A DNA stretch of 64,000 nucleotides from the NCBI GenBank assembly GCA_009780855.1, contig WQZG01000006.1, positions 1 to 64,000 on the forward strand, in the 5' to 3' direction. Positions 34,264-43,075 of the stretch are shown here, one piece after another. The first letter of the stretch is position 1, and the number at the start of each line of letters is the position of its first letter. The DNA comes from Treponema sp. (GTDB taxonomy: Bacteria; Spirochaetota; Spirochaetia; Treponematales; Breznakiellaceae). Both the position numbers and the translations under genes were made by a program. The notes beneath the pieces were generated by a model that worked only from the letters and a program-made list of their open reading frames with translations, did no database searches and was not told where the DNA came from.

Positions 34264-35052
34264 ATGCCATCCTGCAAGATCTGTTACTTCAGCGGCACAG
34301 GCAACACCCTCTGGTCGGCAAAGAAAATCGCAGAGATTATCGGCCCGCAGTGCGAACTGGTCAGTATTGGCGTAATAATGTCCGAGCTGGAAAACACGAA
34401 AATTGATAACCGGATAATCCTTGAGGCAGATGCCGTCATATTGCTGTTCCCTGCCTACGCTTACGGTCTGCCGGCCGCTGTCCGCAATTTTGTAAAAAAT
34501 GCTGAATTGCGGACGTCTTATACAGCGGCAATTGTTACATACGGAACAAGTCCGGGCGGCGCGCTTGCACAGATAAAGCGGCTATTACACCGAAAAAAGA
34601 TCACGGTCTCCTGGTATGGCCGCATTCCTTCTGTAGAAAATTATACCGCATTGTTTGGTCCGCAAAAGCAAAAGACAATCAATAAGCGTATTGAAATGCA
34701 GCAAAAGGCGACCAAAGAAACAGCGGACCGGATACTAAACCGGGATACAAACAGCGTATTTGGTTTTAGGCCGCTTTCAGCATTTATCTCAATGCTTTTT
34801 TATATTGGCATAAAAGTCTTTTATAAATGGTATAAAGTCACAGGAGACTGCGACGGCTGCGAAACCTGTAAAAAAGTCTGCCCTGTCTCTGCCATTGTCA
34901 TGAACCAGGGAAAGCCTGAATTTACCAAAAAATGCGAACACTGCCAGGCATGTATTCAGTGGTGCCCAAGAAAGGCGATTTTATTCGGGCGGTTTAGGGC
35001 CGGCACAAGGCAGTACCATCATCCGGAGATCGGCTTAACGGACTTAACCTGA
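34264..35052 (+). CDS. EFR1-type flavodoxin-ferredoxin fusion
   Basis: A 262-residue electron-transfer protein. The N-terminal flavodoxin domain has the FMN phosphate loop SGTGNTLWSA; the C-terminus has two [4Fe-4S] motifs, CDGCETCKKVCP and CEHCQACIQWCP. Such EFR1 proteins shuttle electrons in anaerobes. ATG 34264 is preferred; a TTG at 34246 would place the start inside the palindromic operator. No Shine-Dalgarno is evident. It overlaps the helicase gene by 1 bp (TGATG). Confidence 0.87.
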   Translation: MPSCKICYFSGTGNTLWSAKKIAEIIGPQCELVSIGVIMSELENTKIDNRIILEADAVILLFPAYAYGLPAAVRNFVKNAELRTSYTAAIVTYGTSPGGALAQIKRLLHRKKITVSWYGRIPSVENYTALFGPQKQKTINKRIEMQQKATKETADRILNRDTNSVFGFRPLSAFISMLFYIGIKVFYKWYKVTGDCDGCETCKKVCPVSAIVMNQGKPEFTKKCEHCQACIQWCPRKAILFGRFRAGTRQYHHPEIGLTDLT

Positions 35053-36497
35053 TGCAGGAAACAGAAAGCAGGCTGCCGGCTGATTTTGTTTTAACCAAAG
35101 AACTGGAAAACGCCTTTACGCTGGCGGAAAACACAGGCCAGTCGTTTTTTATAACCGGCAAAGCCGGTACGGGAAAATCCACATTTATCGAATACTTCCG
35201 CGGTAATTCCAAAAAAAATGCGGTATACCTGGCGCCGACCGGTGTGGCTGCCCTTAACATCCGGGGCAAGACCATCCATTCCCTGTTTCAGTTTCCGCCC
35301 AGGATTATTTCCAAAGACGAGATAAAGGGCACCAAATACAACAAAAATATACTCAGGCTGTTCGCCGGCCTTGACGCGATGATCATTGACGAAATTTCCA
35401 TGGCGCGCGCCGATATAATCGACGGCATTGATTTTATCCTTAAAAAAACCAGACATAATGAAAATCCCTTTGGCGGAGTTCAGATGATTTTTGTGGGAGA
35501 TTTGTACCAGCTTCCGCCGGTGATCTCCGGCCGTGAAAAGGTAACAGTCACCTTTAACGGCGAACTTTTTTACAAGGGAACACTGCAGGGCTATTTTGAA
35601 AAAGTTTACAGAGGCCAGTATTTTTTTAACTCAAAAGCGTTCAGAAACGCTCTGTTTAAATACCTGGAGTTTGCGAACATATTCCGCCAAAAAGGCGACA
35701 TGGAATTCATTAACATACTCAACGCCATACGGGAGAACACCGCCGGCGCCGGTATCCTAAAAAAACTTAATGCGCGGTATATACCGACAGGCGGCGCCAA
35801 TAATGGCGGCGCCAAGGGCGGCCCGGAAGACAGCCCTGCCGAAGAAAGCAGCACAAAAAACAAAAAACCCGTTGTAACATTATGCACAACCAACGCGAAG
35901 GCAAGAGAAATAAACGACACCAGGCTTGCAGGACTTGACTCCATGATGTATATCTACGCGGCCGAAATTTCCGGCGAATTTGAAACCAGTTACACAGACG
36001 CTGAATTACCGGCCGATAAAAAGCTTTATTTAAAAGTGAAATCCCAGGTTATGATGATAAAAAACGACAGGGATAAGCGCTGGGTAAACGGCAGTATGGG
36101 AATCGTAAAAAGCCTAAAGCCAAAAGAAATAGTAATAAATATTGAAGACGCAGATTACACGGTTGAAAAAGAAACCTGGGAAACAATTGAGTACGAGTTC
36201 AACAGTGAAACCAAAAGCGTAAATACCCGCGTAACCGGGACATTCAGGCAGTACCCGCTCAGGCTGGCCTGGGCAATTACGATTCACAAAAGCCAGGGCA
36301 AGACATTCGATAACGTGATCATCGATCTTGAACGGGGCGCCTTTGCCCACGGCCAGACCTATGTTGCTCTGAGCCGGTGCAGGTCCCTTAACGGGATCGT
36401 TTTAAGCAGACCGGTTACAGGGCAGGACATAATTCTGGATCCGCGGGTGGCGGAGTTCTTTAAATCAATAACTCCGCCGGAGTTTACTCAGTCCTGA
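35052..36497 (+). CDS. PIF1/RecD-like superfamily 1 helicase
   Basis: A 481-residue SF1 helicase. Walker A is GKAGTGKST (about residues 36-44), Walker B is IIDEISM, motif III is GDLYQLPPV, and motifs V and VI are ITIHKSQGKTFD and YVALSRCRS. This is the core of the PIF1-like family that unwinds DNA structures and 5' flaps. A Gly/Asn/Ala/Ser-rich insertion (DNA about 35787-35870) with a duplicated GGCGGCGCCAA separates the two halves. Coupled to the upstream EFR1 gene by a 1-bp overlap. Confidence 0.87.
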   Translation: MQETESRLPADFVLTKELENAFTLAENTGQSFFITGKAGTGKSTFIEYFRGNSKKNAVYLAPTGVAALNIRGKTIHSLFQFPPRIISKDEIKGTKYNKNILRLFAGLDAMIIDEISMARADIIDGIDFILKKTRHNENPFGGVQMIFVGDLYQLPPVISGREKVTVTFNGELFYKGTLQGYFEKVYRGQYFFNSKAFRNALFKYLEFANIFRQKGDMEFINILNAIRENTAGAGILKKLNARYIPTGGANNGGAKGGPEDSPAEESSTKNKKPVVTLCTTNAKAREINDTRLAGLDSMMYIYAAEISGEFETSYTDAELPADKKLYLKVKSQVMMIKNDRDKRWVNGSMGIVKSLKPKEIVINIEDADYTVEKETWETIEYEFNSETKSVNTRVTGTFRQYPLRLAWAITIHKSQGKTFDNVIIDLERGAFAHGQTYVALSRCRSLNGIVLSRPVTGQDIILDPRVAEFFKSITPPEFTQS

Positions 36498-36499
36498 GC

Positions 36500-38698
36500 C
36501 TACTCAACCTTGAACCTGGACACTTCCTTGACCAGCATATCTATGCTTTCCTTGTTCTTCTCGCTGATTGAGTTGACTTCGTTTACGGCGATATTGATTT
36601 GATCGGCGCCAAGGGCCATCTCGTTCATTCCCCCGGTAATTTCCTGGGTAACGTTTTCGAGGTTCTTCCCTTCCTGGATTATTTCTTTTGAACCTTCAAG
36701 CATTTCTCCGGATCCGGCCTTAACCTGCTGGGTTATGTCGTTGACTTCTCCAATGGCCTGAAGTATCTGTTTGCTGCCTTCGCCCTGTTCTTCCATCGCG
36801 TTGCGGACGCTTTCTTCCTGCTCGGAGACGATCTTTACACCGTTATCAATCAATTCGAACTTGTTCAGTACATTTTCGGTGGAATGCATTATTTTTTCGA
36901 TTGATTCCTTGATTTTTTTGAGGACTGTCGAAATCGTCTTAGACTGCTCGCTTGAATTCTCGGCCAGCTTGCGGATCTCGTCGGCAACTACGGCAAATCC
37001 CTTCCCGGCTTCTCCGGCATGGGCCGCTTCGATCGCGGCGTTCATTGAAAGCAGGTTGGTTTGGCTGGCGATGTTTTCCATTACCGAGTTGATTTCCAGC
37101 AGCCCTTCTGATTCCCGCGAAATTTCTTGAATGTCGGCGGCAACATCCTGCAGACCGGTCCGGCCGTTCTCGGCGGATTCGGTAAGCTTTTTGACGTTTT
37201 CCATATTCTTCATCAGGGTCTGGGTGACCGACTGGACATTCGCCAGCATTTCTTCGATGGCGGACGAAGACTGCGCCACGCTGGATGTCTGCCTTTCAAT
37301 ATGCCCGTCCAGCTTGTCAATGTTGGCGGTAATTTGTTCCATGGTCGCGTTGGTTTCGGTCACACTCGCACTTTGATTGATAACCCGGCCCTTGATACTC
37401 TGAATATTCGCGGTAATTTCGTTGATCGCCGCGGCAGTCTCTGTCATGTTGCTTGCCAAATCATTGCCTATGTTCATGAGTTTTGCGGCCTGTTCTTTAA
37501 TGCTTATGATGAGGTTTCTGATTTTTTCGATGGTCTGGTTAAAATAATGCGCCAAATCCCCGATTTCATCCTTGGAACTGACAACTATACTGCGGGTCAG
37601 ATCACCTTCTCCTTCGGATATATCCTTAAGAGTATCCGCGACCCTTACTATTGGGTTTGTCATCCCGGCAAGGACAAAGTATATCCCGACTGCGGTTACC
37701 ACAACCGCGATGACAGCCAGTATAATGACAAACCTGGTTATATCGTTTACACCCTTTAGGATTATGTTTACATCATTGGAAACCATTACAGTCCATTGGG
37801 TATCAGAATCGCCTATGGTAAATGATTGCATGACAAGTTCAACAGTCGTGTTCAATACTGGTGAATAAAAACGGCCGTGGAAGGGCTTGGCGTTTACGAT
37901 TGACTGGAAAGCCTCATTTTTCCTGTCCCCGTAAATTGTTTCAACATCATTAAAGTTCTTGCCTATTCTGTCCGGCACATAACTGGCCAGGACAAAACCG
38001 GTATCTGTATATATCGCGAGGCCCGAAATTTCATCGTTATTCTGAATCATACTCATTACGGTAGTCTGCAGCGGTGATATATCAACGAGGCATCCGACTC
38101 CGCCTATAATTTGGGTAAAATCACCATTATAAACGGGAACTACAATTCTTAGAATATAAGTATCAACCCCGTTAAGAGTCCTTGCAGTGGGGTCTTCAAC
38201 CCTGGTTTTACTGGCGTTGGGCCCGGCAATCCAGTTCATGACGCCCTGTACATCGTTACTGTCCCTTAGGGCAATATTGTTGCCGGTCCTCTCCCAGGCC
38301 GCCGCGTACTGCCCGGTCGGAGTCGACCCGGCACGGCCGATATATTGCGCGTCCATGCCGTCCAGTGCGTTTGGTTTCCAGATAGTGTACAGCAGATTTA
38401 AATCCGGCTCCATTGATATGATACTATTCATCATCTCATCATAACGATCCCGTCTTGTCTCTGCCGGAATACTTTCAAAATCGCTCATTACATTGGCCAT
38501 GGTAGTAAGTATCCGTATATAGCCGTCTTCCATGCCTTTCCAGTACTCGGCGCGCCCGGTGGCCAGATAATTGAGCTTATCGACACTCAAATTTGTAGCA
38601 ATTTGCGAAGACTGCGAAAGTGACAAAAAAGAAAGCCCGGCAATAATAAATGCTATAATGCAGATAACTATTATGCTGAGTTTGAACTTAATCTTCAT
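36500..38698 (-). CDS. Methyl-accepting chemotaxis protein (dCache sensor)
   Basis: A 732-residue inner-membrane chemoreceptor. TM1 is near residues 7-29, a long periplasmic dCache-like sensor follows, TM2 is near 330-355, then HAMP ([14 protein letters not shown]) and the signalling domain with the hairpin-tip [18 protein letters not shown]. Short flanking Glu/Gln-rich helices carry the methylation sites. AGGAG precedes the ATG. Ligand unknown; it is a stand-alone receptor convergent with the helicase. Confidence 0.93.
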   Translation of the reverse strand: MKIKFKLSIIVICIIAFIIAGLSFLSLSQSSQIATNLSVDKLNYLATGRAEYWKGMEDGYIRILTTMANVMSDFESIPAETRRDRYDEMMNSIISMEPDLNLLYTIWKPNALDGMDAQYIGRAGSTPTGQYAAAWERTGNNIALRDSNDVQGVMNWIAGPNASKTRVEDPTARTLNGVDTYILRIVVPVYNGDFTQIIGGVGCLVDISPLQTTVMSMIQNNDEISGLAIYTDTGFVLASYVPDRIGKNFNDVETIYGDRKNEAFQSIVNAKPFHGRFYSPVLNTTVELVMQSFTIGDSDTQWTVMVSNDVNIILKGVNDITRFVIILAVIAVVVTAVGIYFVLAGMTNPIVRVADTLKDISEGEGDLTRSIVVSSKDEIGDLAHYFNQTIEKIRNLIISIKEQAAKLMNIGNDLASNMTETAAAINEITANIQSIKGRVINQSASVTETNATMEQITANIDKLDGHIERQTSSVAQSSSAIEEMLANVQSVTQTLMKNMENVKKLTESAENGRTGLQDVAADIQEISRESEGLLEINSVMENIASQTNLLSMNAAIEAAHAGEAGKGFAVVADEIRKLAENSSEQSKTISTVLKKIKESIEKIMHSTENVLNKFELIDNGVKIVSEQEESVRNAMEEQGEGSKQILQAIGEVNDITQQVKAGSGEMLEGSKEIIQEGKNLENVTQEITGGMNEMALGADQINIAVNEVNSISEKNKESIDMLVKEVSRFKVE

Positions 38699-38794
38699 TT
38701 CTTGACTCCTGAATAATTAATAACAATCTAATTAATATAATATATTAATTATATAAAAAAAACTATAATATAAAAATATTAATCTGGAAAAATA

Positions 38795-39997
38795 ATGAAA
38801 TCCTGGAAAGTTAGCTTTACCGCCCTCATGATAGCCCAGCTTTTGGCGATTTCCGGGTTTGGGTTTACAAATCCAATAATACCGCTATTTTTATCGGAAG
38901 AAATCGGTATTGCCGATCCGGTCAAACTAAAGGCCTGGGTCGGCGCGATCTCGGCAATTTCTTCTTTAATGATGGCCGTTTTCGCCCCGATTTGGGGCCA
39001 CCTTGCCGATACCTTTAGCCGCAAGGCAATGCTGTTAAGGGCAATGTTCGGCGGCGCGGCGGTTATTTCGCTCATGTCATTTGTTAACGCGCCATGGCAA
39101 TTACTGGTTTTAAAAACCATCCAGGGCTGCCTTACCGGAACCGTAACGGCGGCGACTGTAATTACGGTAGGTATCGCGCCGGCGGCCCAGGTTGCTTTTG
39201 CCCTTGGGCTGCTGCAAACCGGGATTGCTATCGGCAACTCCCTGGGCCCGCTGATAGGCGGTTTTATCGGCGACTTTTTGGGCTACAGGGCCAATTTTAT
39301 AAGTACAAGCGCAGTACTCGCAATTGCCGGCCTTTTGGTCCTCAAATTTGTGGAGGACAGCAGCCAGCCGGCAGCCAAAACAGAAAAAAAGAAAAAATTA
39401 AGCATAATTCCGGATTTTCGTCCAATTGCGGGATCTTCAATCTTGCTGACAATGATGATGGTCAGATTTGGCATAAACATTGCGTTAAACACAATAAGCC
39501 CGATGCTTTCGTTATTTATAATGGAACTGGTCAGGGGCGGTTCAGCCGATTCCGCGTTCGTCGGTTCTTCCACGGGAATCGTGCTGGGCGCGAGCGCCGC
39601 TTCCACCGCCGTTGCGGCAATACTGGTCGGAAAATTTTCCCCGCGCCTGGGGTACCGCAGAGCCCTTATTCTCTGCCTTACAGCCGGCTGCTTTTTTATT
39701 ATTCCCCAGACTTTTGTCCAAAATGTTGCTCAGCTTGTGGTCTTAAGGATTCTTTCCGCGTTCTTCCTGGGCGGGGCTACCCCGGTAATAAGCGCGATAA
39801 TCGCGATCTCATCGGATAAAAAATCCCAGGGAATGATCTACGGCCTAAATTCTTCGGTAGGTTCGGCAGGAAACGCGCTTGGCCCGGTAATCGGTTCGGC
39901 AGCCGCGATGATCAGCTACCGCGCGGTTTTTATGGTATCGGCCGCGGTGCTGGCGCTTTTTTCATGGCAGTTGCTGAGGCGGCGGAATACCGGGTAA
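38795..39997 (+). CDS. Major facilitator superfamily transporter
   Basis: A 400-residue secondary transporter with 12 predicted TM helices. The loop between TM2 and TM3 reads GHLADTFSRKAML, matching the MFS signature G-x-L-A-D-x-x-x-R-K. The TM5 region has the antiporter-type GNSLGPLIGG motif, typical of drug or sugar efflux proteins. GGAAAA precedes the ATG. It is divergent from the chemoreceptor across a very AT-rich spacer. Substrate unknown. Confidence 0.88.
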   Translation: MKSWKVSFTALMIAQLLAISGFGFTNPIIPLFLSEEIGIADPVKLKAWVGAISAISSLMMAVFAPIWGHLADTFSRKAMLLRAMFGGAAVISLMSFVNAPWQLLVLKTIQGCLTGTVTAATVITVGIAPAAQVAFALGLLQTGIAIGNSLGPLIGGFIGDFLGYRANFISTSAVLAIAGLLVLKFVEDSSQPAAKTEKKKKLSIIPDFRPIAGSSILLTMMMVRFGINIALNTISPMLSLFIMELVRGGSADSAFVGSSTGIVLGASAASTAVAAILVGKFSPRLGYRRALILCLTAGCFFIIPQTFVQNVAQLVVLRILSAFFLGGATPVISAIIAISSDKKSQGMIYGLNSSVGSAGNALGPVIGSAAAMISYRAVFMVSAAVLALFSWQLLRRRNTG

Positions 39998-40020
39998 AAG
40001 AGGCTTACCGGTAAATAAAA

Positions 40021-41196
40021 TTATTCCAACGACAATCCGACAGAGCCGTTATCCTCAATCATTGGAATTTCTGCCAGGGAATTTCCTGCTATGCCTTTAA
40101 TCGACCCGATAAAACTGTTTGTATTAAGCAATAATTTTTCCAGTTGTTTCTCCCGGGCCTTCCAGATTCTTTCCATTCTGTTCCGTTCATCAAAGTAGCC
40201 TCTTTGTAAATCGCCAAAACTCTCGATAATGGACAAAATCAGCGAAGAAAATTCCCTGCCTGTAAGGTAATCGTAAAGCATCTGCATTTTTTCGCCCTTG
40301 TTGGTCTGGGAAGAAAAAGCTGCGTTAACACGGATCAAACTATCGCGCAATACCAGCGAAAGTCCCTTAAAATCACCAAATGAGCAAATCCAAACGCCGT
40401 CTTTTTGTCCGATCCGGCTGATATCTTCCGGCATAGTTTCCGTAACCAGTACGCAGATATCGGCTTTAACACGCGCTCCGTCTTCTTTTAGTTTACTTGT
40501 CCAATCCTTGCCAAAGGCCTTGGTACGTTTACTCTCGTAGGCTATTATACCAGCTTCATTGCCGGTGTTATTGCGTACTTTTTGAATTACGTCGGCGCCG
40601 TTAATGCCTTTAGGTACAGGCTCAACTATATCAAAACGGAAAGTTTCCCTTAGTATGTCCTCAATGGCCAATTCCTGGACTTCTCCCTGTAATTGCACAG
40701 ATCCCTGTTCTGCCTTGCGCTTCATTTCATCCGCAAGGGCGGTCTGGTCATCCAGTTTTTTTTGCAATTCATCAATCTTAAAAGCGTTTATTTCGTCAGA
40801 TTCCTTCCTGATACGTACCTTTTCGTTTTCAAGGAGTACCCTCTGCACATCGCGTTCTTCTTTTAACTTCTTGTTAAGTTCGGCGTCTTTGGCAGCAGTT
40901 ATCCTGTATTCGGCTTCTTCCTTTTCCAGCCTTGTTTTTTCCAAGTCTGCTTTTACTTTATTAAGTTCATTTACCTGTTCAGATTTTTCCCTAAGAGATT
41001 TTTGAAGCGTCTTAATGGCTTCTTCGTTTTCAATAGTCAATGTTTCGCGTATTTTGGTTTTTTCGGTTTCCAGACGTTTTAAGTATTCATTTTCATTATC
41101 TTTTTTAAGACGGGCTTCGATATCGCGGCTGAGGATCATATTTACATCAATTTCTGTACCGCAAGCCGGACATTTTATTTTATCTACAGTATTCAT
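40021..41196 (-). CDS. DUF2130-domain protein
   Basis: A 391-residue protein. An N-terminal zinc-ribbon half (CPACG, Cys9/Cys12) is followed by a coiled coil rich in Glu, Lys and Arg (about residues 35-165). The C-terminal DUF2130 domain begins near LQGEVQELAIEDIL and contains IAYESKRTK, which looks like the catalytic strand of a PD-(D/E)XK-type nuclease. Its biochemical role is unknown. AAAGGAG precedes the ATG. It lies 23 bp downstream of the Fic gene and is probably in its operon. Confidence 0.8.
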   Translation of the reverse strand: MNTVDKIKCPACGTEIDVNMILSRDIEARLKKDNENEYLKRLETEKTKIRETLTIENEEAIKTLQKSLREKSEQVNELNKVKADLEKTRLEKEEAEYRITAAKDAELNKKLKEERDVQRVLLENEKVRIRKESDEINAFKIDELQKKLDDQTALADEMKRKAEQGSVQLQGEVQELAIEDILRETFRFDIVEPVPKGINGADVIQKVRNNTGNEAGIIAYESKRTKAFGKDWTSKLKEDGARVKADICVLVTETMPEDISRIGQKDGVWICSFGDFKGLSLVLRDSLIRVNAAFSSQTNKGEKMQMLYDYLTGREFSSLILSIIESFGDLQRGYFDERNRMERIWKAREKQLEKLLLNTNSFIGSIKGIAGNSLAEIPMIEDNGSVGLSLE

Positions 41197-41219
41197 ATTT
41201 ACTCCTTTTGATTAACGGC

Positions 41220-42389
41220 TTAATAATGCCGTTTTAACAATACACTTCTTTCGGGTAAAAAGCTAAGAAGCAATTTATAATTGGCACAATATCTCCCCTT
41301 CTCGGCTAATAATAATTCATTTTTAACAAGGAGACCCAAATCGCGGCGCAGGGTAATTAGGTTTAACTTCCTGTATTCCTCTGCAATTTTTGTATTTAAA
41401 ATCAGTATTTCATCGACACTGCAAAATTTTCCGGGCGGAATGGAGCAGGCGAGCTGTAATAAACGCCTGATGGTTTTGGAATTTTTATCATCCATTTCCT
41501 CAATTACATAATTAAAATAATTATTCCAGGTTAATTCGGTTTGTTCTTTATGTATAAAAGCAATGGTTTGTTCCAATCCATCCCTGAATCCTTCAAGAGC
41601 ATATTGAATAAAGCGGCTTAAATCCCCGGTTTCTGTGGTATATTCAAGCTGTTTGTAATAAACAGGCCTGGTATCATTATAATGATTTGACAGGATGTGG
41701 GAAGCAATACTGGGAATACCTGCCCTCAGAAAGAAATAGAATTCCAAAAGTCTGGCTGTTCTGCCGTTACCGTCCGTAAACGGATGAATCCATGCTATGT
41801 ATATATGGGTGACAATTGCTTCTATCACTGCTTCGTCAAAATTTTGTTCATTGCTGTAATGGAATTCCTTTAAAAGCCAATCGCATAACTGATTGATTAA
41901 TCCTTCTACTTTTTCAAAAGACGGCGGCCTGTAAATTAATCCAACGATTACATTGCTTCTGCGGAATTTCCCGGGATTGCCGTTAAACGCTTCTCCAATA
42001 TCTTTGCCGACCATTTCGTTGAACCGGCATATCAGTTTGGGTGAAACAATCTCGGGAGACTGTTCATGCACAAGTTCATCAAGAATAGTGTTAAAAGCCG
42101 CAAGAATATTTTCAACTTCCCGCTGCTGATATTTTCTACCCGGTTCCAGGTCCTTTCCCATTTGAATTAATGCCAAATCATCTGCTGTCAGGGTATTTCC
42201 TTCAATGGCTGTTGTAGCCAACGCTCCCTTGTTAAGAGATACAAGAAGCATTTCCCTGTGATGGTCAGGCCTAATGGGTATATTAAGCATGGAGTTTACA
42301 TAGGCATAGCATTGTCCAAGAAGGTTTAATGATTTTTCGTTTAAAATCCAGTTTTGCCTGAATGTAATATGTTCCAGCGTGTTTTTCAT
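41220..42389 (-). CDS. Fic-domain protein (AMP-transferase), class II
   Basis: A 389-residue Fic enzyme that would transfer AMP (or another nucleotide part) to a target protein. The active motif HPFTDGNGRTAR is intact. An N-terminal inhibitory motif TTAIEGN near residue 60 fits [ST]xxxE[GN], so it is self-inhibited (class II). A C-terminal winged-helix-like domain follows and could bind DNA. The promoter contains a palindrome between -35 and -10 and ends 6 nt before the ATG, without a ribosome-binding site. Confidence 0.88.
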   Translation of the reverse strand: MKNTLEHITFRQNWILNEKSLNLLGQCYAYVNSMLNIPIRPDHHREMLLVSLNKGALATTAIEGNTLTADDLALIQMGKDLEPGRKYQQREVENILAAFNTILDELVHEQSPEIVSPKLICRFNEMVGKDIGEAFNGNPGKFRRSNVIVGLIYRPPSFEKVEGLINQLCDWLLKEFHYSNEQNFDEAVIEAIVTHIYIAWIHPFTDGNGRTARLLEFYFFLRAGIPSIASHILSNHYNDTRPVYYKQLEYTTETGDLSRFIQYALEGFRDGLEQTIAFIHKEQTELTWNNYFNYVIEEMDDKNSKTIRRLLQLACSIPPGKFCSVDEILILNTKIAEEYRKLNLITLRRDLGLLVKNELLLAEKGRYCANYKLLLSFLPERSVLLKRHY

Positions 42390-42395
42390 TATTTT

Positions 42396-42424
42396 AATAT
42401 AATACTTGACAAGTAATAGATCAA
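42396..42424 (-). promoter_or_regulatory. Leaderless Fic promoter with internal palindrome
   Basis: Minus strand: TTGATC (42419-42424), 17-nt spacer, TATATT (42396-42401), then 6 nt to the ATG at 42389. The spacer holds TACTTG-N-CAAGTA (42403-42415), a perfect 6+1+6 palindrome placed where a repressor would block polymerase. Confidence 0.65.
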
Positions 42425-42543
42425 GAATATCAACAAAAAATATTCAAGACGAAGATAATTCCTTATTATATATAGAATTAATTGAAACAATTTAAGTAAC
42501 AAAATATTATCAAAATAAATACATTCCGGCTGTCTGAATTTAC

Positions 42544-42572
42544 TTGACACAATAATCAGCGCGGTATTATTT
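42544..42572 (+). promoter_or_regulatory. Promoter of the MGMT-like gene
   Basis: Perfect TTGACA (42544-42549) with TTATTT at 17-nt spacing (42567-42572), or TATTAT at 15 nt. AGGAG follows, then the ATG at 42591. Confidence 0.5.
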
Positions 42573-42590
42573 TCAAACCAGGAGTAAATT

Positions 42591-43070
42591 ATGCCCAAAA
42601 AAACCTGGAACGAAAAATTGAACTTCGCGGGTGATCTGCCCAAGGTGGTGGAACTGACCAACCCAAAACTGGCGCAGCGTTATAAGGCGCAGACAATGAT
42701 AATCGCGGCGCCCGCTGAATATGACGAACTGATGAAGAAGGTCCCCAAAGGCAGGCTCACTACCATAGACCGCATGATGGCCGAAATGACTAAAAAGTAT
42801 AAGGCCGGATGCGCGTGTCCGATAACCGCGGGCATTTTTACCAATATCGCTGCCCACGCCAGCGAAGAACGTTCTGCGATACCCGGGCCGGGAAGCAAAA
42901 AGGAAACGCCCTGGTGGCGTACATTAAAAAAGGATGGGCAGTTAAGCGAAAAATTCCCGGACGGGATTGAGGGCCAAAAGATCAGGCTTGAAGCGGAAGG
43001 GCATACTGTTATTCAAAAAGGGAAACGCTTTTTGGTGGAAAATTACGAAAAAAAACTTTTTCAATTTTAA
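42591..43070 (+). CDS. MGMT/alkyltransferase-like family protein lacking PCHR
   Basis: A 159-residue protein resembling the DNA-binding domain of O6-methylguanine methyltransferases. PKGRLTTIDRMMAEM matches the helix-turn-helix entry PKGxVTTY. Where active MGMTs have PCHR, this protein has PWWRTL, so the acceptor Cys is absent as in alkyltransferase-like (ATL) proteins. A Cys pair in GCACPITAGIF belongs to a distinct subfamily. The likely role is damage recognition in DNA rather than repair itself; this is inference. AGGAG precedes the ATG. Confidence 0.68.
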   Translation: MPKKTWNEKLNFAGDLPKVVELTNPKLAQRYKAQTMIIAAPAEYDELMKKVPKGRLTTIDRMMAEMTKKYKAGCACPITAGIFTNIAAHASEERSAIPGPGSKKETPWWRTLKKDGQLSEKFPDGIEGQKIRLEAEGHTVIQKGKRFLVENYEKKLFQF

Positions 43071-43075
43071 GCCAA

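Noticed and set aside
39989-40014. ACCGGGTAA/TTACCGGT hairpin after the MFS gene
   Set aside because: The stem has a bulge and no U-run; could be a weak terminator but the evidence is too thin to annotate.
40021-42389. Fic plus DUF2130 as a new defence system
   Set aside because: Adjacency and a nuclease-like fold are suggestive, but there are no mobile or defence genes around and no known pairing; recorded only as an operon.
42389-42661. 90-codon minus-strand frame between Fic and the MGMT-like gene
   Set aside because: Low-complexity hydrophobic translation of AT-rich spacer containing both promoters; no start signal.
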